Positions 1 to 8,288 of a stretch of DNA of 64,000 nucleotides are shown in pieces. Numbering within the stretch: the stretch's first letter is position 1; each line of letters opens with the position of its first letter. Source of the stretch: JAFEDN01 sp965651935 (lineage in GTDB: Bacteria; Pseudomonadota; Gammaproteobacteria; Coxiellales; Coxiellaceae); assembly GCA_965651935.1 (NCBI GenBank), contig CBFGTC010000003.1:79453-143452 (forward strand), read 5' to 3'. The notes under the pieces are model-generated. The model ran no database searches. It was given only the letters and a program-made list of their open reading frames with translations, and had not been told where the DNA came from. The translations under genes and the position numbers were made by a program.

Positions 1-1
1 G

Positions 2-586
2 GGTAAAAGTACCGCGATTAAATTTTTCAATAATCAACTGACCCGCCGCAATATTCCATTTGTCATGAATCGTGAGCCGGGTGGAGTAAAAATTTCTGAA
101 AGTATCCGCCACGTTTTGTTAGCCCATTATACTGAAGCAATGACATTGGATACGGAATTGCTATTAATGTTCGCCTGTCGCGCTCAAAATATAGAACAAG
201 TGATCCGTCCCGCCTTACAACGCGGCGAGTGGGTCATTTCGGATCGATTTACCGATGCCAGCTACGCCTACCAAGGTTTTGGCCGTGGTATGCCTTTACC
301 GAGAATTACGGAATTAGCCAATTGGGTGCACGGCTCTTTAACCCCGGATATCACTTTTTTATTGGATGCTCCCGCCACGGTTGGTATTGAGCGTTTGAAA
401 AATCGCCGTAGCAAGGACCGGATTGAAAGTGAAAGAATTGAATTTTTTGAACGCGTCAGACAAGGCTATCTGCAATTAGCCGCTCAATCACCGCAACGTT
501 TTCGGGTAATCAATGCGAATACGACTTTATCTGAAGTCCAAAACCAGCTTCTGACAGAATTGAAGAATTTAGGTGAAAATCGGTGA
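2..586 (+). CDS. tmk: Thymidylate kinase (5' end cut off by the window)
   Basis: This enzyme phosphorylates dTMP to dTDP for DNA synthesis in the cytoplasm. The reading frame is already open at the window edge and begins with Gly-Lys-Ser-Thr, the end of the P-loop, so only a few N-terminal residues are missing. The NREPGG motif, the SDRFTDASYAYQG segment and the LLDAP strand are typical of bacterial Tmk, and the Arg-rich LID follows. The stop overlaps the GTG start of holB by four bases, so the two genes are probably translationally coupled. The tmk-holB-tatD order is common in gammaproteobacteria, but the pilZ gene often found there is absent. Confidence 0.95.
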   Translation, partial: GKSTAIKFFNNQLTRRNIPFVMNREPGGVKISESIRHVLLAHYTEAMTLDTELLLMFACRAQNIEQVIRPALQRGEWVISDRFTDASYAYQGFGRGMPLPRITELANWVHGSLTPDITFLLDAPATVGIERLKNRRSKDRIESERIEFFERVRQGYLQLAAQSPQRFRVINANTTLSEVQNQLLTELKNLGENR

Positions 587-1542
587 AAGCTTTATACCCC
601 TGGCAGTTACCACAATGGCGACAAGTATTATCCCAATACCAACAAAACCGCCTGCCCCATGCATTCTTACTCTGTGGGCCTTCAGGCTTGGGGAAAAGTC
701 ATTTCGCTCAGCAATTAGCCAATCTTTTATTGTGTAAAACGCCAACCGAAATCGCTTGCGGCCACTGCTCGGGTTGTCGATTACTCAGGGCGGATAATCA
801 TCCTGATTTATATAAATTACTCCCCGAGGAAGTCGGTAAAAATATTAAAATAGATCAAGTTCGTGAGCTGATTTTTAAATTAGGCCAAACTGGACAACGT
901 GCCGGCTATCGCGTCGCCATCATCAATCCGGCCGATTCATTGAATAAAGCGGCAGCCAATGCCTTGTTAAAAACTTTGGAGGAACCGGAAGGGCATGTCG
1001 CCTTATTGTTAGTTAGTGATCAACCAGGGAGACTGCCAGCCACTATCAGCAGCCGATGCCAACGAATTTCTTTTTCTTCTGCTCCAAACGCTGAGGCTTG
1101 GCTCAGGGAGCAATTGTCCCAATCTCATCTTCTCCATCAGGCCGATCTATTATTGAAAATCGCGGAAAATGCCCCTTTGCGAGCGCTACATTTAGCTGAA
1201 AATAATTATCTGCAAATTCGTGGACAATTACTTAGCACTATACCACTGTCCCATGTCCCTGAGATTGTAAAACAAGATTTGAGATTGTGGGTGGATGTTT
1301 TTATTTCCATTATCAGCGACGTGGCCCGCCTGCATCTGAACGTCCCTGCTGAACAACTCATGAATCACGATATTGCAGCCGCATTACAAAACTTGCAAAA
1401 AATTTATCCACCATCATCGGCATGGAATCTATTAAAAAAACTCACCGAAGCCAGGCGATTTTTGCATAGCAGCACCATAAATCTCAACGAACAATTATTA
1501 GTTGAAAGTTTATTATTGGAGAATGAAAATGCAATTTATTGA
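583..1542 (+). CDS. holB: DNA polymerase III subunit delta prime
   Basis: HolB is a subunit of the clamp-loader complex that places the sliding clamp on DNA. The 319-residue protein has a P-loop-like GPSGLGKS near residue 32, a zinc-binding Cys cluster (CGHCSGC) near residue 60, the LLKTLEEP segment and the SRCQ arginine-finger motif. The start is GTG, inside a GTGA overlap with tmk, which decides the start. The 3' end overlaps the start of tatD by 14 bases. Length and motif order are normal for the family. Confidence 0.93.
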   Translation: MKALYPWQLPQWRQVLSQYQQNRLPHAFLLCGPSGLGKSHFAQQLANLLLCKTPTEIACGHCSGCRLLRADNHPDLYKLLPEEVGKNIKIDQVRELIFKLGQTGQRAGYRVAIINPADSLNKAAANALLKTLEEPEGHVALLLVSDQPGRLPATISSRCQRISFSSAPNAEAWLREQLSQSHLLHQADLLLKIAENAPLRALHLAENNYLQIRGQLLSTIPLSHVPEIVKQDLRLWVDVFISIISDVARLHLNVPAEQLMNHDIAAALQNLQKIYPPSSAWNLLKKLTEARRFLHSSTINLNEQLLVESLLLENENAIY

Positions 1543-2299
1543 TAGCCATTGCCATTTAAATATGCTGGATTTAACCTCCTATAAAGGCAATTTAGGCGCA
1601 GTTATTTCACAAGCACAAAGCGTGGGAGTCAGTCATATTCTGTGCGTGGGGATAGACCTGGAGCACGCTGGCGAAGTCATTGAAATAGCTGAAAATTATC
1701 CAAACGTGTATGCTAGTGTTGGCATCCACCCCAGTGAAAAAATCACTCCCAGCTATAATGAAATCATTGCTCTAGCAGCACATCCTAAAGTAATTGCATT
1801 AGGAGAGACAGGGTTAGACTATCATTATCCGGATACAGATAAAGAAGAACAACAAAAGCGTTTTCGATTACATATTGCTGCTGCTCGGGAATTGAAAAAA
1901 CCTTTGATTATTCACACCCGAGACGCCAGAGAGGATAGCATTCAAATTCTACGGGAAGAAAACGCAGATAAAATCGGCGGCGTGTTGCATTGTTTTACCG
2001 AAAATTGGGAGATGGCACAACAAGCCATGGCGTTAAATTTTTATATTTCTTTTTCAGGGATAATTACATTTAAAAATGCGACGGAAGTAGCCGAAGTAGC
2101 CAAAAAAACTCCTTTAGAAAAAATGTTGATTGAAACAGACGCTCCTTATCTCACTCCAGTACCTCATCGTGGTAAAAAACCCAATGAACCTCAATATGTC
2201 ACTTTAGTTGCAGCCAAAATCGCCGAATTAAAAAATTTGTCTATTAAAAATGTCAGTGAACAAACCACCCAAAACTTTTTTTCATTGTTTAAATTTTGA
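1529..2299 (+). CDS. tatD: TatD-family metal-dependent DNase
   Basis: The protein belongs to the TatD/YcfH group of amidohydrolase-fold metallo-nucleases. The metal ligands are visible: DSHCHL at the N-terminus, a GETGLDYH segment, HTRDA, HCF and ETDAPYL. An open frame extends upstream to a TTG at 1502, but I place the start at the ATG at 1529 because GGAG at 1518-1521 is seven bases upstream and the family begins with the IDSHCHL strand. This gives 256 residues, a usual length. It overlaps the end of holB and completes the tmk-holB-tatD operon. Confidence 0.9.
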   Translation: MQFIDSHCHLNMLDLTSYKGNLGAVISQAQSVGVSHILCVGIDLEHAGEVIEIAENYPNVYASVGIHPSEKITPSYNEIIALAAHPKVIALGETGLDYHYPDTDKEEQQKRFRLHIAAARELKKPLIIHTRDAREDSIQILREENADKIGGVLHCFTENWEMAQQAMALNFYISFSGIITFKNATEVAEVAKKTPLEKMLIETDAPYLTPVPHRGKKPNEPQYVTLVAAKIAELKNLSIKNVSEQTTQNFFSLFKF

Positions 2300-2349
2300 C
2301 TGGACCTCAGGTTGTTCCCTCATTAAAATCTAAGCAGCCCACTCCGTCG

Positions 2350-2370
2350 TCCCGCGGCTTGTCCGCGGGA
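2350..2370. repeat. GC-rich intergenic palindrome, copy 1
   Basis: TCCCGCGG at 2350-2357 pairs perfectly with CCGCGGGA at 2363-2370 around the loop CTTGT. It lies between the convergent tatD and glnA genes and could fold in either transcript. A degenerate copy with the same loop start lies at about 25675-25693, inside a larger element, and the bases upstream of both copies (a CCCT-N-ATTAAAAT stretch) also resemble each other. A shorter related hairpin is at 18989-19009. No T-run follows, so a terminator role is possible but not shown. Confidence 0.65.
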
Positions 2371-2420
2371 TCACCAGTAGAAAAGGTAGAAGGCGTCTTC
2401 TAGTCGTTCGCTACCGGCGG

Positions 2421-3509
2421 TCAAGCGGCGGTATACAGACTGGGATTAGATTGCGTTAACTCTTCTTCTTCGGTGCAGATGGTTTCCATTAACGCAGCGG
2501 CGACTTCATAAGGATTGGCGTTGGCGCCGGGACGGCGATCTTCAAAATAGCCGCAACCTGCATTAGCTACGGATCGAGGGATACGAACAGATGAGCCACG
2601 GTCGGCTACCCCTGAAGAAAATTTATCAATAGGGGCGGTTTCGTGCTTGCCGGTCAAGCGTAATTCCAAATCAGCGCCATAGACTTTAATATGGCGGTCG
2701 TGGTGTTTTTCCAAAGCCTTAATGGCTTTTTGTATAGACGCCATGCCGTTTTTAGGATCGCGAGTGGCTTTAGTGGAGAAATTGGTATGATTCCCCGCGC
2801 CATTCCAGTCGCCTTTAACGGGTTTGGGGTGTAGGCGGGCATTAATATCATAATCTTCTCCAATACGGTATAACAACCAGCGCGCTAGCCACAAATGGTC
2901 GCAAACGGTGAGTGGGTCGGCGCTTTCGCCTTTGATTCCTCGATACCCAATCTGAAATTCCCATTGACCGGGCATCACTTCAGCATTGATGCCATAAATC
3001 ATGATTCCCGCCTCAATACATGCGGCGGCGTGTTCCTCTACTAAAGGGCGCCCAAAAACTTCGTCAGCGCCTACCCCACAGTAGAAAGGCCCTTGCGGCG
3101 CTGGGTAACCGCGATCTGGCCATCCTAAAGGTTGTTGGCCTTTAAATAAAGTATATTCTTGTTCGAAGCCTATCCACGGTTCATGGGTACGGCCATATTT
3201 ATCCATCAATTCGCGCAACTTGGCGCGTTTATTCGTGGGATGCACACTGCCATCAGGATTCATTACCTCACAAAGGACTAAGTAATTATCACCACTTAAT
3301 AGAGGATCATGTACAAAACATACCGGGCGCAATAGTAAATCCGAATCGCCACCTTGGGATTGATAGGTGGAGGAACCGTCAAAGTTCCATTCCGGAAAAT
3401 CGTCGATCTGAATATCGCGGTCTGGGTGAGATAACATTTTCACTTTTGAACGTAAGGTTTGTGAAGGCTGGCTCCCGTCGATCCAGATATAAGTCGCTTG
3501 TGAAATCAT
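2421..3509 (-). CDS. Glutamine synthetase, type II (eukaryotic-like)
   Basis: The enzyme joins ammonia to glutamate using ATP. It is the 362-residue GSII form, not the roughly 470-residue GSI of most gammaproteobacteria. Diagnostic GSII stretches are EWNFDGSSTYQ, EVMNPDGSVHPTN, GFEQEYTLF, EVMPGQWEFQIG and GNHTNFSTKA. The frame could begin at a TTG six codons upstream, but AAGGAG sits correctly before the ATG at 3509. A POT peptide carrier lies only 48 bases upstream on the same strand, so the two may be cotranscribed and both serve nitrogen supply. GSII genes are common in eukaryotes and some bacteria; acquisition by transfer is an inference. Confidence 0.92.
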   Translation of the reverse strand: MISQATYIWIDGSQPSQTLRSKVKMLSHPDRDIQIDDFPEWNFDGSSTYQSQGGDSDLLLRPVCFVHDPLLSGDNYLVLCEVMNPDGSVHPTNKRAKLRELMDKYGRTHEPWIGFEQEYTLFKGQQPLGWPDRGYPAPQGPFYCGVGADEVFGRPLVEEHAAACIEAGIMIYGINAEVMPGQWEFQIGYRGIKGESADPLTVCDHLWLARWLLYRIGEDYDINARLHPKPVKGDWNGAGNHTNFSTKATRDPKNGMASIQKAIKALEKHHDRHIKVYGADLELRLTGKHETAPIDKFSSGVADRGSSVRIPRSVANAGCGYFEDRRPGANANPYEVAAALMETICTEEEELTQSNPSLYTAA

Positions 3510-3557
3510 AAGTGTTGGCTCCTTCAAATTTTATGCAGTATGTTAACGTAAAAAAAG

Positions 3558-4988
3558 CTAGTTAGAAAGCGGATGGCGAATTAATTTATTTAACCACGGA
3601 GTTAAAAACAGGGTTAAAACAGCCGCAGCTAATCCTAACAACATATAATTTTGGAAAGCATGAGCATAAATCGCATTAGTTTTGGCGATATCGTTCACTA
3701 ATTCAGCAGGTATACTAGCCTGTTTAGCTAAATAACCGGTCAGTAAGCCGCCATAACTCATACCTAAAAACCACACGCCCATCATGAATCCCATGAATTT
3801 AGAGGGTGCTAATTGAGTGACCATGGACAAACCAATAGGGGAGAGGAGTAACTCAGCAATGGTAATTAAAAAATAACAGAGGACCACCCAAATCGGATTA
3901 ACCAGGCTTTGGTCGGCAAAATGTATCCCCATCACCATCATTTGCATGGCTAAAGCAATAATGGTCAAGCTTAAAGTAAATTGCAGACCGCGAGAGACAA
4001 GCCATTTTTTTTCATGAAATTTTTTCCACATCCAGGCCATGACAGGCCCTAACAAAAATATAAAAATCGATTCCAAAGAGATAAAAGCGATAGGAGGGAT
4101 AGTATGGCCGGCGATAGTTCTATCAACATTACGATCAATAAATAAATTAGCGACTGAAAAAATTTGAAAGAATAACGCCCAAAACACAATGGAAATCACG
4201 ATAAGGGAAAGTAAAGCCCACATTTTGGGTTTTTCTTGGGGTTGTAAACGTAAGCTTAAACCGATTAAAAACAACAATATGGCGAGGCCAAAATAAGTTA
4301 AAGGCGAATTTCCCATGCTGGAGGATTTCAATAGAAAAAAACTCATTATTACGCCCAGCAGTGTGATAAAAAGCATTATCGTTTTGGCGTGCGTCACCCT
4401 TAAAGGCAACCCCTTGCCTTCGTAAAACCGATAACCCCAAAGAAAAAACCCAATGGCCAGGACTAGGCCAAAAGCCGCTACTCCAAAACAAGTATACCAG
4501 CCAAAATTCTCTTGGATGTAACCTGAACTCAAAGTAGACAGAGTAATTCCGGCGTTGAATAACAAATAATAAATAGTGAAGCCGGTATCCCGGCGCGGAT
4601 CTTCGGCTTGATAAAATTTACCGAGAAAACTAGAGATATTGGGTTTTAAAAATCCATTCCCTAGGATAATGACGCCTAATCCTAAAAATAAAGTTAAATC
4701 GGCTTTACGGAAAGGGAAAGCTAAAATAACATAACCGATGAGTAATAAATAAGCGCCTAATAAAATGGTATGGCGAAATCCCAGCAAACGGTCAGCACAC
4801 AATCCCCCTAAAATTGGAGCGATATAGACTAATGCAGTAAATTGCCCGAGCACCAAATAAGCTTCGCCGTCAGGAAAATTCAGCTTTTTGGTCATGAAAA
4901 AAATAAGCAAGCCCTGGACCATGTACAGCCCAAAGCGTTCCCACATTTCGGTTAATGATAGCGCCCATAATGCGCGAGGTTGTTGCAT
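3558..4988 (-). CDS. Proton-dependent oligopeptide (POT/PTR) transporter
   Basis: This 476-residue inner-membrane protein imports di- and tripeptides with protons. It shows the POT pattern of about 14 hydrophobic segments, an N-terminal TEMWERFGLYMVQ helix corresponding to the family ERF motif, a GGLCADRLLG loop and an IYYLLFNAG stretch corresponding to the FYxxINxG signature. A long loop separates the two halves. Intracellular Legionellales often carry several such carriers because they feed on host peptides. It is divergent from rseP across a 194-base gap that holds a perfect palindrome. Confidence 0.88.
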   Translation of the reverse strand: MQQPRALWALSLTEMWERFGLYMVQGLLIFFMTKKLNFPDGEAYLVLGQFTALVYIAPILGGLCADRLLGFRHTILLGAYLLLIGYVILAFPFRKADLTLFLGLGVIILGNGFLKPNISSFLGKFYQAEDPRRDTGFTIYYLLFNAGITLSTLSSGYIQENFGWYTCFGVAAFGLVLAIGFFLWGYRFYEGKGLPLRVTHAKTIMLFITLLGVIMSFFLLKSSSMGNSPLTYFGLAILLFLIGLSLRLQPQEKPKMWALLSLIVISIVFWALFFQIFSVANLFIDRNVDRTIAGHTIPPIAFISLESIFIFLLGPVMAWMWKKFHEKKWLVSRGLQFTLSLTIIALAMQMMVMGIHFADQSLVNPIWVVLCYFLITIAELLLSPIGLSMVTQLAPSKFMGFMMGVWFLGMSYGGLLTGYLAKQASIPAELVNDIAKTNAIYAHAFQNYMLLGLAAAVLTLFLTPWLNKLIRHPLSN

Positions 4989-5102
4989 AATCGAGCAATG
5001 ATATCACGAGTGAGACACAGCACCAAATGGAAAAGCCTCACTCATATGTTATATATATTATGACCGTCATCCCACGTGTAATATTAAACGTTATCTCGCG
5101 AC

Positions 5103-5119
5103 TTGTCAGAAAATGACAA
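5103..5119. promoter_or_regulatory. 17-bp perfect palindrome, candidate operator
   Basis: TTGTCA at 5103-5108 and TGACAA at 5114-5119 form a perfect 6-5-6 inverted repeat around GAAAA. It lies in the divergent intergenic region between the POT carrier and rseP, where a dimeric regulator could control either gene. The regulator is unknown. A palindrome of the same 6-5-6 architecture but different sequence occurs upstream of rlmB. Confidence 0.4.
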
Positions 5120-5160
5120 TTTTACTTGATGAACAAAGCTTGAGTTGATTGCAATTTTTT

Positions 5161-5182
5161 AACATGCCAGAATGCGCATGTT
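5161..5182. promoter_or_regulatory. Inverted repeat directly before the rseP start
   Basis: AACATGC at 5161-5167 and GCATGTT at 5176-5182 are perfectly complementary around an eight-base loop, and the second arm ends at the base before the first possible rseP ATG. In mRNA this hairpin would occupy the ribosome-binding position; as DNA it could be an operator. No good Shine-Dalgarno sequence precedes either candidate ATG (5183 or 5195), which makes the hairpin more noteworthy. Confidence 0.4.
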
Positions 5183-6535
5183 ATGGGACTCTTTATGACT
5201 ATTATTTTTGCCATCCTGGCCGTGTTCGTGGTGATTTTACTTCACGAGGCGGGTCATTTTTTAGTAGCTAAAACTTTTGGCGTGCGTGTTTTACGTTTTT
5301 CAATCGGTTTCGGCAAATCCCTTTGGTCTCATACCAGCCGTTCTGGAACTGAATATGTTCTAGCATTATTGCCCTTGGGCGGCTACGTTCGTTTATTAGA
5401 CGATCGCGAGATCCCCGTTTCGCGTGCTGAATCCCGCAGGGCTTATAATCGGCAAAATCTTATAGTGCGTATGTTAATCGTTTTGGCAGGCCCTGTGGCA
5501 AACTTGATTATCGCCGCCATTGTATTTTGGATTATTTTCTTGATGGGCGTGCCTTATGTCAAACCAGTAATAGGTAAAATTATTCCAAATTCCATTGCCG
5601 CAGAAGCGGGACTACAGTCGGGCGATACGATCAAAGCCGTCGATAATAAAAAGGTCACCAGTTGGCAAGACGTGATGATGAGTAGTGTCGAAAAAATTGG
5701 TAGCCCCAAGCCTATACTGATGACTATCCAAACGGCCACTGGTGAAGTTCAGACGCATAGTATGATGCTGCAAACCTGGACTTTGACGGGTAATCAGCCT
5801 GATCCTTTAGGCAGTTTAGGCATCGTACCCTACCAGCCAGCCTTTCCAGCAGTGATAGAAAAGGTCTTGCCGGATTCCCCAGCTTCGCGAGCGGGCTTAG
5901 AAAGTGGGGATAAAATCGTGGGTTTAAATCAGCAAAATATAACGGATTGGCCGGCTGTTTCAGAGTTTATACATAATCACCCCAATAAAGAAGTCTCTTT
6001 AAATATCCAACGTAAAGACACATTAAAAGAAGTCAAGGTTGAAGTGGATAGTAAAACTCAAAAGGGTGCTAGCATCGGTTATTTAGGCATTTTGGTAAAA
6101 CAACCTGAGTGGCCGTCTGACATGATCGGGCGTATCCATTATTCTATTTTTAGTGCATGGGTCCCAGCTATGAAAGAGACCATGGAGTTGATTTTATTTA
6201 ATGCTATCGTGTTATTCAAAATGTTTGGTGGTAAAATTTCCCTAGGCACTTTAGGTGGTCCCATTACTATTTTCCATACCGCTTACACGGCTTCACAAGC
6301 CGGTTTGCAAGCTTATTTGAGTTTTATTGCCTTTATTAGCGCGACTTTGGCTTTTATTAATATCTTGCCCATACCTGGGCTGGACGGGGGGCATTTTTTA
6401 TTTCAGGTCATTGAGGGTATAATTCGTAAACCGATACCAGAACGTTATCAAATGATTTTGCTAAGGGTTGGTATTATTTTAATTATCTTATTGATTGTTC
6501 AAGGGACAATCAATGACATTATGAGAATGTTATAG
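5183..6535 (+). CDS. rseP: RseP site-2 intramembrane zinc metalloprotease
   Basis: RseP cuts membrane anti-sigma factors such as RseA after a first cleavage, releasing sigma-E, and also clears leftover signal peptides. The active-site HEAGH is at residues 21-25 in the first membrane helix and the third zinc ligand is Asp401 in the PGLDGGH motif. Two PDZ domains lie between, roughly at residues 120-205 and 220-300. The length of 450 matches E. coli. The start could also be the ATG at 5195. In most relatives rseP sits between dxr and bamA; here it is followed by a Sel1 lipoprotein, an unusual neighbourhood. Confidence 0.93.
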   Translation: MGLFMTIIFAILAVFVVILLHEAGHFLVAKTFGVRVLRFSIGFGKSLWSHTSRSGTEYVLALLPLGGYVRLLDDREIPVSRAESRRAYNRQNLIVRMLIVLAGPVANLIIAAIVFWIIFLMGVPYVKPVIGKIIPNSIAAEAGLQSGDTIKAVDNKKVTSWQDVMMSSVEKIGSPKPILMTIQTATGEVQTHSMMLQTWTLTGNQPDPLGSLGIVPYQPAFPAVIEKVLPDSPASRAGLESGDKIVGLNQQNITDWPAVSEFIHNHPNKEVSLNIQRKDTLKEVKVEVDSKTQKGASIGYLGILVKQPEWPSDMIGRIHYSIFSAWVPAMKETMELILFNAIVLFKMFGGKISLGTLGGPITIFHTAYTASQAGLQAYLSFIAFISATLAFINILPIPGLDGGHFLFQVIEGIIRKPIPERYQMILLRVGIILIILLIVQGTINDIMRML

Positions 6536-6544
6536 GAGGTTATT

Positions 6545-7168
6545 ATGTTTCGACAATGTGCACTCAAGCATTTAAGCCGCTTATGTTTTTCGATACTTAT
6601 CGTATTAGGGATTGAAGGTTGTTCACACAACCACAATAACGTTCCATTATCCACTCATGCAGAGCCGGTAACGCCCTCTAGCTCATTTGCTTCCTCTTCA
6701 GTTTGCACCAGCAATGCATTTTTACAAAAATATCAGTGTTCCTTCACGCGGATTTCTCAAGCGGCCAGGGCAGGTGACCCTGACGCTCAATATGCTTTAG
6801 GTTATTTATATTACTATGGCATTGGCGCCACTCAAGACCGCCAAACAGGTTTGGTTTGGATTAGAAAAGCCGCTTCTCAAGGCCAACCCGTGGCCCAACA
6901 AGCTTTAAAAGCCTTGTCTACTAATCAACCCGTCCCTAAAAAAGTGCCTGTCGCCATCCCTAATCAAAGCGATGTCAATACCGTTCCGGTAGCAACCAGT
7001 AGTAATCCCAATCCAGGACCTGGAGCTCCGGAAACGCCACCCACAACGCCGCCGCCTGCTGAAAAACCTTTAACGGAATATTTGCCAAACTATGGGGAAA
7101 AACGAATTGATTCGACTACAACGCCTCCTCCAGCAGTCAATCTTTCTTCTCCTGGAGTCAACCCTTAA
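6545..7168 (+). CDS. Sel1-repeat lipoprotein with proline-rich tail
   Basis: This is a 207-residue predicted lipoprotein of unknown role. A hydrophobic N-terminus ends in a lipobox-like LGIEGC around residues 22-27, followed by a Ser-rich linker. Residues of about 75-125 carry at least one clear Sel1 repeat (GDPDAQYALGYLYYYGIG followed by ARKA-like WIRKAA and a second partial unit). The last 70 residues are rich in Pro and Thr. It starts nine bases after rseP behind an AGGAGG-like site, so it is probably cotranscribed with it. Sel1 proteins commonly mediate protein contacts. Confidence 0.75.
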   Translation: MFRQCALKHLSRLCFSILIVLGIEGCSHNHNNVPLSTHAEPVTPSSSFASSSVCTSNAFLQKYQCSFTRISQAARAGDPDAQYALGYLYYYGIGATQDRQTGLVWIRKAASQGQPVAQQALKALSTNQPVPKKVPVAIPNQSDVNTVPVATSSNPNPGPGAPETPPTTPPPAEKPLTEYLPNYGEKRIDSTTTPPPAVNLSSPGVNP

Positions 7169-7179
7169 TGAGGACTATT

Positions 7180-8280
7180 ATGATAAATTTTTTTAAAAAA
7201 TTAAATTGGACAAATACACTATTTTTAATATTCACCCCTCTGATTGGGATTGCGGGAATTATTTTCTTGATCGGAACCCATCGCTTGTATACGCCAACGA
7301 TTTTCTTAGGTTTATTTTGGTTATTGGCTTCCGGGTTATCAATCACCGCGGGTTATCACCGATTTTTTTCTCATCAAACTTATCAAGTCAATCAATTTGT
7401 CCAATTAATCTTTCTTTTTTTCGGGGCAGCGGCTTTTCAAGGCAGTGTTTTAGAATGGTCTACTGACCATCGTAATCACCATCGTTATTCGGAAACGGAT
7501 AAAGACCCTTATAGTATTGCTAAGGGTTTTTGGTATGCCCACATCGGTTGGCTCATGGTTTTAGATCCATCCAAGCGTGATTTTAAAAACGTCGAGGATT
7601 TAATGCAAAACCGCTGGAATCGTTGGCAACATCAGTATTATTCCTGGGTATCCCTATTTGCTGGGTTTCTTGCTCCAGCTCTGATCGCCGCCTGTTGGGG
7701 CGATCTACTAGGCGGTTTATTAATCGCGGGGGTTTTACGCACCGTTCTGAATCACCACTTTACTTTTTGCATTAATTCCGTTTGCCATTTGATTGGAGAA
7801 CGCCGTTATTCTTTAGAGCAGACTGCTCGCGATAATTGGTTTACGGCATTTTTTACCTATGGAGAGGGGTTTCATAATTTTCATCATCAATTTCCTTTGG
7901 ATTATCGTAATGGCATTCGCGCCTATCATTATGATCCAACCAAATGGTTAATTTGGATATTAAAACAGCTTCGATTAGCTAAAGATTTAAAAACAGTGAG
8001 CAAATTTCATTTAGCCCGCTATCGTCTACGTACCGAAGAGCAAGCGTTGATGAGTACGTTCAAGCAAAAGTCTGATGAATTGATGGCTTACGTCAATAAT
8101 TATTTAATACCGCTTCGAACCTTAATATTACAGGTGATCGTTAGAATTGAGGCTATAGAGAATGAAGGGAAAATCAAAGAGTACCGAGATCAACTGAAAG
8201 CGGCACATTTAGAATTGAAATATTCTTTATGGGTTTGGAGCCGTTTAACTCGAGCCAAAATTTTACAACAAATCATTTAA
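7180..8280 (+). CDS. Acyl-CoA-type delta-9 fatty acid desaturase
   Basis: The protein is a membrane di-iron desaturase that puts a double bond into saturated acyl chains. The three histidine boxes are present: HRFFSH, HRNHHRYS and EGFHNFHHQFPLD, and four hydrophobic helices lie around them. The C-terminal 90 residues after the catalytic domain are a charged helical tail. The open frame starts at 7168, overlapping the stop of the previous gene, but GAGG at 7170-7173 favours the ATG at 7180 (366 residues). Oxygen-dependent desaturases of this stearoyl-CoA type occur in several Legionellales and suggest control of membrane fluidity. Confidence 0.88.
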   Translation: MINFFKKLNWTNTLFLIFTPLIGIAGIIFLIGTHRLYTPTIFLGLFWLLASGLSITAGYHRFFSHQTYQVNQFVQLIFLFFGAAAFQGSVLEWSTDHRNHHRYSETDKDPYSIAKGFWYAHIGWLMVLDPSKRDFKNVEDLMQNRWNRWQHQYYSWVSLFAGFLAPALIAACWGDLLGGLLIAGVLRTVLNHHFTFCINSVCHLIGERRYSLEQTARDNWFTAFFTYGEGFHNFHHQFPLDYRNGIRAYHYDPTKWLIWILKQLRLAKDLKTVSKFHLARYRLRTEEQALMSTFKQKSDELMAYVNNYLIPLRTLILQVIVRIEAIENEGKIKEYRDQLKAAHLELKYSLWVWSRLTRAKILQQII

Positions 8281-8288
8281 AAATGAAA

